Assembly: GCA_040752025.1 (NCBI GenBank)
Contig: JBFMFR010000010.1
Location: forward strand, 62,001-126,000
Reading direction: 5' to 3'
DNA: 64,000 nt
From: JBFMFR01 sp040752025
Lineage (GTDB): Bacteria; Chloroflexota; Anaerolineae; Anaerolineales; UBA4823
Part shown: one piece after another, positions 49,226-57,487 of the stretch
Layout: every line of letters begins with the position of its first letter
Numbering within the stretch: the stretch's first letter is position 1
Translations under genes and position numbers: made by a program
The notes under the pieces: generated by a model
The model's database searches: none
What the model was told of the DNA's origin: nothing
Seen by the model: the letters and a program-made list of their open reading frames with translations, nothing else

Positions 49226-49798
49226 ATGATGCGACGTACTACCTGGATCGTTCTGGGTGTTTTTGTAGTTCTGCTGGCGGCGATGCTGTTCTGGCAGCGG
49301 ACCAAACAGGCTAACGCACCGGAACCCACGCCAGTTGCTGCCACTGAAGGCGAGTTTTTGCTCAACCTGGGGAACGCTGCGGTTGCGCGTCTGACGGTGC
49401 AGAACGCTGAAGGAGCGACGGTTGTGTTGGAGCGCAGCGAAGAAGGAACCTGGAGGATCATGCAGCCTGAGGTAGCCGCAGCCGACGGTGCAGCGGTCGA
49501 TGCCGGCATCACCCAACTGTTGGCGCTGCGAATTCTGTCTACGCCGAGTTCAGTTCCCAGTTTGGATGTTGTGGGATTGGACGCGCCTGCATACCGGATT
49601 TTGATCGATCTGGATGACGGTAAGCAGGTGGCTGTGAACATTGGTAAGGCAACACCCACGGGTAGCGGTTACTATGTGCTGGCGCCTGATCGCATCGTCC
49701 ACATCGTGGGTAAGTATGGTGTGGATGCGATTACCAAGCTGGCGGATGTACCGCCATTGGCCCCGACAGCTACGCCTGAGGTTATCCCGACCCCATAG
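49226..49798 (+). CDS. DUF4340 domain-containing membrane protein
   Basis: 190 aa. One N-terminal membrane helix (TTWIVLGVFVVLLAAMLFW) then an extracytoplasmic DUF4340-like domain (LLNLGNAAVARLTVQNAEGATVVLERSEEGTWRIMQPE; GLDAPAYRILIDLDDGKQ; YYVLAPDRIVHIV) and a Pro/Thr-rich tail. DUF4340 proteins usually follow GldG in the same operon, as here, 5 nt after the stop. Shorter than most DUF4340 proteins (about 300 or more), so only one copy of the repeat is present. Confidence 0.85.
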   Translation: MMRRTTWIVLGVFVVLLAAMLFWQRTKQANAPEPTPVAATEGEFLLNLGNAAVARLTVQNAEGATVVLERSEEGTWRIMQPEVAAADGAAVDAGITQLLALRILSTPSSVPSLDVVGLDAPAYRILIDLDDGKQVAVNIGKATPTGSGYYVLAPDRIVHIVGKYGVDAITKLADVPPLAPTATPEVIPTP

Positions 49799-49828
49799 AA
49801 AGGTTGGTTCGCGAGAATCAAAGACGTT

Positions 49829-49859
49829 CAGGTGCGGCGTACTTCCCGCGTCGCACCTG
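49829..49859 (+). terminator. Hairpin after the ABC operon
   Basis: CAGGTGCGGCG (49829-49839) with CGTCGCACCTG (49849-49859), one mismatch. No T-run; possible terminator. Confidence 0.5.
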
Positions 49860-49943
49860 ATTGTAATCATACCCTGTCTTATGAAGCCGGTGCATCGAAT
49901 CACTCTCCAGACATAATGATTTCGTAAAAGTGGAAATTGGGTA

Positions 49944-49972
49944 TTGATTTTGAGTCAAAAAGAGTGTATTCT
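49944..49972 (+). promoter_or_regulatory. Promoter of the sigma factor gene
   Basis: TTGATT (49944-49949), a 17-nt spacer and TATTCT (49967-49972), about 42 nt before the ATG at 50014, with GGAG in the leader. The 215-bp spacer holds nothing else that I can name. Confidence 0.5.
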
Positions 49973-50013
49973 GAATATGTCTTGTTTCCAAATTCCAGGG
50001 TTTTGGAGTGTAG

Positions 50014-51228
50014 ATGATTGACGAAGAACTTTTGAACGAAATTGACGACCACGATGATCATCCGGCCATCGCGCGCCTGATCGAGTTGGGTCGGCAGAAG
50101 TCGTATGTGACCATTGATGATATCCTGGGTTTCTTCCCGGATGCTGAACAGGATGTGGATCAACTAGAGGAAGCCTTTGCGGCTCTCCTGAGTGCGGGGA
50201 TCCCTTATCTGGACGAGACTGTGGCTGGCGGCCCCAGTGATGATGAGCTCGTCGAAGAAGATGAGACCGAGGATGAGATTCGCCCGGACCTTACTGTAGA
50301 AGAAAACTACCTGGCGAATATCGATACGGATGATACGATTGGACTTTACCTGAAAGAAGTCGGTCGGGTGCCTTTGTTGACGGCTGAAGAAGAAGTCGAA
50401 CTGGCGCAGCGTATCGAGCGTGGCCGGCTGGCACGTGAGGAACTGGCCAAAGGTAATGTCAGTCCGCGCCGCCGCCAGGAACTGCAGCGCTTGATCGAAG
50501 ACGGTTGGGCGGCGCGCGAACACCTGATCACGGCCAACTCGCGCCTGGTGATCAGTGTGGCGAAGAAATACATGGGGCGCGGGGTGCCATTTCTGGATTT
50601 GATCCAGGAAGGTAACATTGGTTTGATCCGCGCTGCCAAGAAGTTCGATTACCGCCGCGGCCATAAGTTCAGCACGTATGCTACCTGGTGGATCCGCCAG
50701 GCTGTGACGCGTGCCATCGCCGATCAGGGACGCACCATCCGGGTGCCGGTGCATATGGGCGATCAGATCAACAAGCTGCTGCGCGTGCAGCACCAGTTGA
50801 CCCAACGCCTGGGGCGCGACCCCTCAGTGGAAGAACTGGCGGAAGCTCTGGACGTGACTCCCCAAAAGGTGGAGAACATGATCCAGGTGGCGCGCCGGCC
50901 TCTCTCCCTGGAAACCCCCACGGACGATGAAGAAGACTCGGTGTTGGGTGATTTCATCCAGGATGAGGAAGTGCCTGCGCCGGACGAGACGGCTACTTAT
51001 AACCTGTTGCGCGAGCACCTGGAGAGCGTCTTGAACGCACTGCCGCCGCGCGAAGTGCGCATTTTGCAGTTACGTTATGGTCTATTGGATGGGCAGGCTT
51101 ACACGCTGGAAGAAGTGGGCCGCAAGATGGGCGTCACCCGCGAACGCGTGCGCCAGATCGAGGCCCAGGCGCTAAGCCGCCTGCGCCATCCGGCCATCCG
51201 GCGCAAATTGCGCGAGTACCTGGGATAA
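50014..51228 (+). CDS. RNA polymerase sigma-70 factor, primary (RpoD/SigA) type
   Basis: 404 aa. Acidic N terminus with a short region 1.1-like part (about 20-60, ARLIELGRQKSYVTIDDILGFFPDAEQDVDQLEEAFAAL), then region 1.2 (DDTIGLYLKEVGRVPLLTAEEEVELAQRIERG), region 2 (RLVISVAKKYMGRGVPFLDLIQEGNIGLIRAAKKFDYRRGHKFSTYATWWIRQAVTRAI, including 2.3-2.4), region 3 (IRVPVHMGDQINKLLRVQHQL) and region 4 with the helix-turn-helix YTLEEVGRKMGVTRERVRQIE. Regions 2.4 and 4.2 are intact, so consensus -35/-10 recognition is expected, in line with the promoters seen here. It may be the housekeeping sigma or a group 2 paralogue. Confidence 0.94.
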   Translation: MIDEELLNEIDDHDDHPAIARLIELGRQKSYVTIDDILGFFPDAEQDVDQLEEAFAALLSAGIPYLDETVAGGPSDDELVEEDETEDEIRPDLTVEENYLANIDTDDTIGLYLKEVGRVPLLTAEEEVELAQRIERGRLAREELAKGNVSPRRRQELQRLIEDGWAAREHLITANSRLVISVAKKYMGRGVPFLDLIQEGNIGLIRAAKKFDYRRGHKFSTYATWWIRQAVTRAIADQGRTIRVPVHMGDQINKLLRVQHQLTQRLGRDPSVEELAEALDVTPQKVENMIQVARRPLSLETPTDDEEDSVLGDFIQDEEVPAPDETATYNLLREHLESVLNALPPREVRILQLRYGLLDGQAYTLEEVGRKMGVTRERVRQIEAQALSRLRHPAIRRKLREYLG

Positions 51229-51291
51229 CCTGCAAGATCCGAGAATAGGGACCGGCGGCCTGCCAATCAGGCTGCCGGTTTTCGCGTGCGA

Positions 51292-52197
51292 TCACTGTTT
51301 GCGCGCGGCCACCTGCATCTCGCCCATGGCGAAGTGGATCGACAGGCGTTTCAAGCGGTCGCTTTTCAGGAACACCTGAGCGCTGCTTTTGAGTATCCCA
51401 GGGTATTGGGCGGCGCGCCTGAGTACGTTTTCTATAGAAAACCACACGTAGTTTGGACGCACCGATATCATTTCGAACCCCGTTTTGGCTAACGTGGCTT
51501 GTAAAGTAGCGGGCGAGTAATACCAGAGATGTTCGCGCAGCAGCAGTACCCAGCGCCGGCCCATCCAATGCGCTTGCCAGCTATCGATATTGGGAACATT
51601 CAGGAAAAGCCAGCCGCCAGGCGACAGCCAGGCCTCCAATCGTTGCAGAACCTGCGTGGGACTGGCAACATGTTCCAGGACGTCCCACAGGGTGACGGCT
51701 TCAAAGGCCTGTGGAGCGAAGTCGATTTCTTCCAGGGCTGCTGGGTGGATTTGGGCGCCGGGCAGGCGCTGCTGGGCGAGCTGAGCAGCCCAGGTTGAAG
51801 GTTCGATCCCGGTAACCTGCCAACCGGCGGCCTGTGCCTCTGCCAGGAAGAAGCCCGTCGAACAGCCCACATCCAGCAGCCTGGCAGCAGGCGAAAGGTG
51901 TCGGTTGACGAATTTCAGATGATCCAGCGCGGTGCGCCGCCGATTGTGTTCTTCTATATCGTAAACCGGGTCCTGCAAGGCGGTGTATACCTGGCGCAGG
52001 GTCTCCGGATCGTCGCGTGGGTTGGTCATTACCAGGCCGCACTCCTGGCAGCGCACGATCTGCAAGTGCCCGGCGTGCAGGCGTGATGAGGAATAATAGA
52101 GAGCGGGATCGCTGGAAGTGGCTGGGATGGTGGCGTGATAACGTACCTCGAAGGCTGTCCCGCCGCACAGATCACAGGCAGCTTCAAGCAGCGCCAT
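51292..52197 (-). CDS. Class I SAM-dependent methyltransferase with zinc-ribbon-like head
   Basis: 301 aa. N-terminal CDLCGG and IVRCQECGLVM form a CxxC...CxxC zinc site, as in C-methyltransferases of deoxysugar and polysaccharide pathways. SAM motif I LLDVGCSTGFFLAEA, motif with VTGIEPS, then the conserved FEAVTLWDVLEHVASP block. C-terminal half is typical methyltransferase_23. ATG 52197 overlaps the FAD oxidoreductase stop by 14 nt, so they form one operon. Located in a glycosyltransferase locus, so a sugar or lipid-linked substrate is likely, though this is inference. Confidence 0.9.
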   Translation of the reverse strand: MALLEAACDLCGGTAFEVRYHATIPATSSDPALYYSSSRLHAGHLQIVRCQECGLVMTNPRDDPETLRQVYTALQDPVYDIEEHNRRRTALDHLKFVNRHLSPAARLLDVGCSTGFFLAEAQAAGWQVTGIEPSTWAAQLAQQRLPGAQIHPAALEEIDFAPQAFEAVTLWDVLEHVASPTQVLQRLEAWLSPGGWLFLNVPNIDSWQAHWMGRRWVLLLREHLWYYSPATLQATLAKTGFEMISVRPNYVWFSIENVLRRAAQYPGILKSSAQVFLKSDRLKRLSIHFAMGEMQVAARKQ

Positions 52198-53539
52198 GCA
52201 GATCCTCGAGGATCGCCTGAGCCGCAGCGCGCCCCTGGCGGATAGCGGCGCTGATCGTGCGGTCCTCCGGGTAGAACTGGGTGGAGTCGGTCAAATACAG
52301 GCCCTGAAGGGGTGAGCGTATGCCTGGCATCAGCTCTGCAAAGCCGGTGGTGCAGATCGCCTGAGCATAGGGTGTGCGGAAGACGAAGCGTTCTTTGATC
52401 CAGCTTTCATCGAAGGCGGGATTGACCTGCTTCAGCATGGGAATATACTCATCGAACAAGGCTGCATCACTGAAGCCATAACGGGGTTCGCTGGTGGGCA
52501 GGTAAAATGGGATGTAAATCAGGTTCAGACCTGCGTTCTGCAGGTTGCGGTTCAAATTGGTTTGTTCGATGATGCCGTTAAAGCTGATGTGGGGATCGTT
52601 GATATTCATCCAGAAGTTACGGCTGAAGGAGCGCTTCAGGCTCATTATAGCGCACACCACGCCGATGTATTGGATTTGGCTGGCTTTAGTGAAATACGGG
52701 ATGGAGGGTACATCCAATAAACGGTTGATAGCGGGCAGCGACAGGGTGGATAGAACCGCATCGCATTCAAAGCGCCCGGCTTGTGAATTGACCGCGGTAA
52801 CCCGATCCTGAAGGATCTCGATGGACTGTACCGGGACCTGCTGGTGCAGATCTGCTGATGGCTGGGATTCCAGCCAATGCGTCAGATGATTGACCAGGGT
52901 GGTGGAGCCGTTCTCGAGATATCCGAAAGACTCGCGCTCCCACAGGCGGCGGCGCGAGCGCGCCACTCGCCAGATGCGGTGCCAGACCCAGGCGGCGGAA
53001 ATCCTGTCGTGATATTCGCCGAACTTAATGCGCAGTAAGGGATGCCAGATAACATTATAAGCCTGTTCGCCGATATTTTCGATCAACCAGGGCTTGGCGG
53101 GGATCTGGTCAAGCCAGCGCCATTGAGAGCGGTAGCGCGACTGCACGATGTGCAGCCCGAAACGCATGCGTTGCAGCCAGGGCACAGCCGAGAAGCGCAG
53201 CAGATCGAAGGGAGTGCCGAACGAATACAAGCGGTTGTTGTGGAAGAAGGCAGTATGCGTCTGTCGCCAATGGAGCTTATCGTCCAACCCCAATTCATGA
53301 ATGAAATCGGTCAGGTCCCAATCGGAGCGGCAGATGAAGTGGTAGAAACGCTCGATGCTCTGCCCTTCCAGTTGGAAGGAGCTTGCCAGCCCACCCAGGA
53401 AAGGAGCCGCCTCCAACAGAGTGACGCACAGCCCGGCGCGCAGCAGGTCGTAGCTGGCGGCCAGTCCCGCCAGTCCGGCTCCGATGACAACGATGTGTTT
53501 GGATTGGATATTGTGCGTGTTTGCCATGGCCGGGGTCAT
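52184..53539 (-). CDS. NAD(P)/FAD-dependent oxidoreductase (amine oxidase/protoporphyrinogen-oxidase-like)
   Basis: 451 aa if started at ATG 53539, whose ATGA overlaps the stop of the upstream membrane gene; ATG 53527 is an alternative. The FAD-binding Rossmann motif IVVIGAGLAGLAASYDLL is followed by EAAPFLGGLASSF (GG doublet) and ends with TDSTQFYPEDRTISAAIRQGRAAAQAIL. Related enzymes include UDP-galactopyranose mutase-like, amine oxidase and desaturase-like flavoproteins of polysaccharide clusters. The substrate cannot be named. Cotranscribed with the methyltransferase and GT-like genes. Confidence 0.9.
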   Translation of the reverse strand: MTPAMANTHNIQSKHIVVIGAGLAGLAASYDLLRAGLCVTLLEAAPFLGGLASSFQLEGQSIERFYHFICRSDWDLTDFIHELGLDDKLHWRQTHTAFFHNNRLYSFGTPFDLLRFSAVPWLQRMRFGLHIVQSRYRSQWRWLDQIPAKPWLIENIGEQAYNVIWHPLLRIKFGEYHDRISAAWVWHRIWRVARSRRRLWERESFGYLENGSTTLVNHLTHWLESQPSADLHQQVPVQSIEILQDRVTAVNSQAGRFECDAVLSTLSLPAINRLLDVPSIPYFTKASQIQYIGVVCAIMSLKRSFSRNFWMNINDPHISFNGIIEQTNLNRNLQNAGLNLIYIPFYLPTSEPRYGFSDAALFDEYIPMLKQVNPAFDESWIKERFVFRTPYAQAICTTGFAELMPGIRSPLQGLYLTDSTQFYPEDRTISAAIRQGRAAAQAILEDLHGAA

Positions 53540-54516
53540 TCTGGTGATGGTCTGGAAAAGGGCGGGACGCCGCGCTTTTGGAGCCAGGTGCGTGCAACCG
53601 GCCAGTACAGCCAGATCAGCATCAGGATGGACATTAAGGCGATGCCATTCCAGGCCAGGCGGGTGCCGATCAATGAAGGCAGGTAGCCCAGGAAGCCGAA
53701 CAGGTAAGCCCACCAGGGGACGGCAAAACATAACAACAGGATCGTGCTGTAGTAGGGCATGTAAGGCGAAACCAGGTATGCCGTAGCAGTCAGCGCGATC
53801 AGGCGCTGTTCACGGCTCAGAGGCACCAACACGGCAGGGATGAACAGCGGTAGCGCCCATATTCCCAGGGATGCATTCCAAGGCCCGTGATGCTGGTCGC
53901 CCACGAAGCCAAAGATGCCCTGCCAGTACCAAACAGGCCAGGGGCCCCAAATGAGGATCGAGAGGGCGAACAGGGCCAGCATAGCTACGAGGGATTTCCA
54001 GCGATCTCGCCCGCTCCACCACCACAAGGCCACGACCGTGATGAATCCAATTTGTGGCTTGAAGGATGCCAGGGTCAGGGCCAGGAACATCAACAGCCAG
54101 GATTTTTTTTGCAAGGCGAACCAGCCGATGACCACGGCCAATATTCCCCACACCTCGATCTGGCCCCACCACAGGACCCACATCATGTGGGCGGAGAGCA
54201 GGATCGGAATTGGCTTACCACCCAGCATGTAGGTGCCGTAAACGGTCCCGACCAGGGTGGCGAGCAGAAATACCAGGTAGCCAGCGCGCCCCGGCAAGCT
54301 GACGAATGGGGCCATGAAGGGCGCTAACCAGGGCGGGTTGAGCGTCCACGGACGGATCGCTACGCTCTCCAGGCGCTCGGGCTCCATGACCATCCAGGTG
54401 TAACAGCGTTTGTAATCATCCCCTGGAGCGATAAATGCATACACGATCCAAACCGCAATCACTACTAATATAATGGCCAGCCAATGTTTGCGCGACCAAC
54501 TCGAAGCGACCATCAT
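53536..54516 (-). CDS. Polytopic membrane protein, GT87/DUF2029-like
   Basis: 326 aa from ATG 54516 (ATGA overlap with the upstream gene). Around eight to nine membrane helices. The WMVMEPERLESVAIRPWTLNPPWLAPFMAPFVSLPG loop after the first helix and the many aromatic residues (WVLWWGQIEVWG, FALQKKSWLLMFLALTLASFKPQIGF) are like the polyprenol-phosphate mannosyl/arabinosyl transferases of the GT-C fold. SFKPQIG resembles the KP motif of DUF2029 proteins. A role in envelope glycan building is inferred from context; substrate unknown. Confidence 0.75.
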   Translation of the reverse strand: MMVASSWSRKHWLAIILVVIAVWIVYAFIAPGDDYKRCYTWMVMEPERLESVAIRPWTLNPPWLAPFMAPFVSLPGRAGYLVFLLATLVGTVYGTYMLGGKPIPILLSAHMMWVLWWGQIEVWGILAVVIGWFALQKKSWLLMFLALTLASFKPQIGFITVVALWWWSGRDRWKSLVAMLALFALSILIWGPWPVWYWQGIFGFVGDQHHGPWNASLGIWALPLFIPAVLVPLSREQRLIALTATAYLVSPYMPYYSTILLLCFAVPWWAYLFGFLGYLPSLIGTRLAWNGIALMSILMLIWLYWPVARTWLQKRGVPPFSRPSPE

Positions 54517-55811
54517 TCTCGCGACCCCTTCTTGCCCAATCTGCCGCCGATGGCATAGGCTGACCACAGGCAGACGAAGGGCAATAACGGCATGACATAA
54601 CGCTGCCACGGCAATGGCACGGCCAGGATCAGAATCAGCGCCTGCAACAAGGTAGCGCTCAGCAGCAACAGGATCGTTTTGCGCCGGGCCGCCCCAGTCT
54701 TGGGGATTGCCAGCAGGGCAGTCGCTAAGCCAAACAAAGTCAGCACCATGAAAAGACCCGCGCCGATGAGATTGCGCAGTAAATTGTGACCGGGGATTGC
54801 CAGATACGCTGCTTCTGCTGGCGCTGTTTCATCCTGGTAGTTCCCTACCTCAGCGAAAGCCGGCGGCGCCAGGTAGAGGTTGGCAACCAGTACGAGTATG
54901 CGCTTCCCGGGCGAATCCAGCACATGTTCAGGAGCCAATCGCTGCGTATCTGCAACTTGGCGCTGCAGCAAGTCCTGGCGTTGTTCCCAGGCGATTTTGG
55001 ATGCCTGGATTGGCGAACGCCACAGCAAAGGGTTCAGTGCCAGGGTAACCAGGATGAAGACGCCTAAATACTGCGCCAGGCCGCTGGCGGCGCGGCGCAG
55101 GCGTCCCTCGCTGCCGGACGGAGGCCAGGCAACTGCCAACAGGCCGACTGGCAACAGGGCCAGCGCGGATTGCTTGGCGGCGAAGGCCAAAGCCATACCC
55201 AGGCCCGCCAGCCAGGGTCGGCGGTTGGCCTGTAAAAAGGTCCACATGGCAAAAAGGATCCCCAGGGTTAAAGCGCCTTCGGCCATGGCGCGGCGGTTGT
55301 GGAGCAGAACCAGGGCGTTGAGGCCCAGCAGGCCGGCTGCCAGCACGCCAGTTGGCGCGCCTCCCAGGTTCGATCCGATCAGATAGAGCAGGCACACGCT
55401 GAGGGGCAGCAGTAAAGTGATCGCCAGCCGACCGGCAAACAGCAAACCTGGATCGGGCAGTGCACCGGCAAGCCGGTTTTCTTCCCAGGTCTTCGACCAG
55501 TCCCAATCTACGGGCAAAGCTGACTTGCCAGCCAGCCAACGTCCCAGGCCTAATAAATAGCGTGTGAATGGGGCATCCAGTTGGCGGTAGTGCATGTGCA
55601 AATCATCGGCGCGATCAGGAGACCAGGCCATCGAAAGCGGATTGGTGAAAAGCAATTCGAAGTCGCTGCTGTTGTAGAACTGCGTGCTCTCGTCCGGATG
55701 GAAAGGCACACTGGATATGCCCCAAACGAAGTATGCGCTGAGCAAGATCAATGGGATTACGAGTAACCATGCGCGCAGGCGAGTGGGGGCTGGGGTTTCG
55801 GCTTTATCCAT
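54513..55811 (-). CDS. GT-C membrane glycosyltransferase (ArnT/PMT_2-like)
   Basis: 432 aa with 10-11 predicted membrane helices. The first extracytoplasmic loop carries VPFHPDESTQFYNSSDF, an acidic DE motif at the GT-C catalytic place. The long loop with QLDAPFTRYLLGLGRWL also recalls ArnT-like enzymes. The C terminus RYVMPLLPFVCLWSAYAIG is typical of PMT_2 proteins, which transfer sugars from polyprenol phosphate. Start ATG 55811, 13 nt after the preceding minus stop; its own stop overlaps the next start. Confidence 0.85.
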   Translation of the reverse strand: MDKAETPAPTRLRAWLLVIPLILLSAYFVWGISSVPFHPDESTQFYNSSDFELLFTNPLSMAWSPDRADDLHMHYRQLDAPFTRYLLGLGRWLAGKSALPVDWDWSKTWEENRLAGALPDPGLLFAGRLAITLLLPLSVCLLYLIGSNLGGAPTGVLAAGLLGLNALVLLHNRRAMAEGALTLGILFAMWTFLQANRRPWLAGLGMALAFAAKQSALALLPVGLLAVAWPPSGSEGRLRRAASGLAQYLGVFILVTLALNPLLWRSPIQASKIAWEQRQDLLQRQVADTQRLAPEHVLDSPGKRILVLVANLYLAPPAFAEVGNYQDETAPAEAAYLAIPGHNLLRNLIGAGLFMVLTLFGLATALLAIPKTGAARRKTILLLLSATLLQALILILAVPLPWQRYVMPLLPFVCLWSAYAIGGRLGKKGSRE

Positions 55812-55824
55812 TTAGGCCTCTCAT

Positions 55825-57450
55825 TTACCGTTTGCGCTCCAGGATCAACATACCGTCGCTGCCGTAGATATCTGTGGAGAGTTTATCACGCAATTGATAA
55901 TTCTCCCAGAAGCGGGTGTCTTTGAGCAGTCCGGCGCGCCCGTATACTTCCAAGATAATGATGTAATCGGGCAGGTTCTCCAGGATCAGCTCGGGGGGGA
56001 TAGCGTAGTTGATCACGAATAAGTCCGCGTCAGCCGGGTAGTAGTTGGTGGAGATGGGTGAATTCAATCCCACTGTATCGAGAATGCGCATGGAAGTGTA
56101 ATATCCCAGCACGCCTACGTCTCCAGCGGCGAGGACGGGCGAGGTTTCATCGAGCTGCTCGGGTGAGGGGGGCAGCAAACTGGCAGCCTGGCGGTATAGC
56201 AATTCGAGCTTGAACCAGGCCATTTCGGGAGCCGGGCGGCGGGAGCCGTGGTCGGGCGTCAACGTCCAGCCGCGCAGTGAGAGCAAAACTGGTGTCAGGA
56301 GCACGAAGAAGACCAGGGCCGCTTGCTGTAACCGGCCCAATTCGATTGGCGATTGGGCTTGATTGGGGGCGATCTTGCCTTTCCTAAATCTGCCTAGCTG
56401 CGTGGTCAGGATCTGCTGCAAACCGGTCAGGATAACCAGGAAATAAACTGGTAAAGGCGGCGTCAGGTACCAGCGAAAAATCAAAGGGTTAGGGATGGCG
56501 AAGGTGATCAAGTAAAACCAGGGGAAGGCCAGGAAGGGCCAGGCATGCGGCGCAGCTTTCCAGGCTTTGCGCGCCCCAACCAGATAGAAAAAGGGATAGA
56601 TGAATAAGCCGACGCCTATCCAGGGGATGCCGAAAGTCAGGTGGCCCAGGAAGGGAGTGGTATAGTGCTGCACCAGGCGGGTGAGGGCGCTCAGCGGTTC
56701 CAGGCGATACGCTAGACTCTTAGCGGCGATGGAGTGCGGCAATAGGTTGCCAAAATACAGGTAAGCGAACGTGAACCAGCCCAGGCAGGGCAACAGGAAG
56801 GCCAGGATTTCGGTGGCGATGCCTCTGCAGACACGGCGCGAAAGCGAGCGGCGAGAAATCCAGATTTGCCAGGCGCGATCCACGGCCAGCGGGCCGAGCA
56901 AGATCAATGCATCCGGACGGGTGAGCAAAGCCAGCGCTGCCAGGAACGTTGCCAGGATGCGGCGCTCAGCCAGGTGGGCGGCGACCGTGGCTGTCAACAA
57001 GAGCACATACAGACTGGTTTCCAGGCCTCCGATGGCGAAGGTAACGCTGAAAGGCGCAATTGCCCAGGCGAGAGCCGCTCCCAGCCCGGCCAGATGTGCG
57101 TCGAATTTACGCCCCAATTGCAGCAGCAGCATGGCGGTGAATCCATCTGCGACAGCATTGAGCAGCAGGGCAATCTGGGGGAAGGGGGCGCCCGGGCCAC
57201 CTGTCATGAAACCAATCGAAGTGAGCAACAGGGCGTAGAGCGGCGTAGTGGTCCCTAAAACGCGCTCGCCGGGGTTGTACACAAAGCCATTCCCGGCTAA
57301 AATATTCCTGGCGTAGCGGAAAGTGATGTAAGAATCATCGATTGTGCGCGCGCCAGGCAGCAGGCGCGCGGCTACGGCCAGGGAAAAAACGAAAATGAGC
57401 AGCAGGCGCAGATCGAACGAGTTTCGAGATGGCGGTTTGGGCCTGAGCAT
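55825..57450 (-). CDS. GT-C membrane glycosyltransferase
   Basis: 541 aa from ATG 57450, the start fixed by a TATAAT six bases upstream (no ribosome binding site). The first outer loop has RTIDDSYITFRYARNILAGNGFVYNPGERVLGTTTPLYALLL, a well-known motif of bacterial GT-C enzymes with the acidic DD pair. About ten helices and a C-terminal soluble part (VLAAGDVGVLGYYTSMRILDTVGLNSP), similar to arabinofuranosyltransferase-like proteins. Heads a minus operon of five genes down to 51292. Divergent and only 37 bp away from the glycosyltransferase at 57488; their -10 boxes overlap. Confidence 0.85.
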   Translation of the reverse strand: MLRPKPPSRNSFDLRLLLIFVFSLAVAARLLPGARTIDDSYITFRYARNILAGNGFVYNPGERVLGTTTPLYALLLTSIGFMTGGPGAPFPQIALLLNAVADGFTAMLLLQLGRKFDAHLAGLGAALAWAIAPFSVTFAIGGLETSLYVLLLTATVAAHLAERRILATFLAALALLTRPDALILLGPLAVDRAWQIWISRRSLSRRVCRGIATEILAFLLPCLGWFTFAYLYFGNLLPHSIAAKSLAYRLEPLSALTRLVQHYTTPFLGHLTFGIPWIGVGLFIYPFFYLVGARKAWKAAPHAWPFLAFPWFYLITFAIPNPLIFRWYLTPPLPVYFLVILTGLQQILTTQLGRFRKGKIAPNQAQSPIELGRLQQAALVFFVLLTPVLLSLRGWTLTPDHGSRRPAPEMAWFKLELLYRQAASLLPPSPEQLDETSPVLAAGDVGVLGYYTSMRILDTVGLNSPISTNYYPADADLFVINYAIPPELILENLPDYIIILEVYGRAGLLKDTRFWENYQLRDKLSTDIYGSDGMLILERKR

Positions 57451-57456
57451 GCTCGA

Positions 57457-57466
57457 ATTATATACT
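57457..57466. promoter_or_regulatory. Overlapping divergent -10 boxes
   Basis: Minus-strand TATAAT at 57462-57457, six bases before ATG 57450, and plus-strand TATACT at 57461-57466, 21 bases before ATG 57488, overlap by two bases. The two polymerases could not bind together, so the divergent glycosyltransferase genes would compete. Confidence 0.5.
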
Positions 57467-57487
57467 GAAAATACAGGATGGCCCGAA

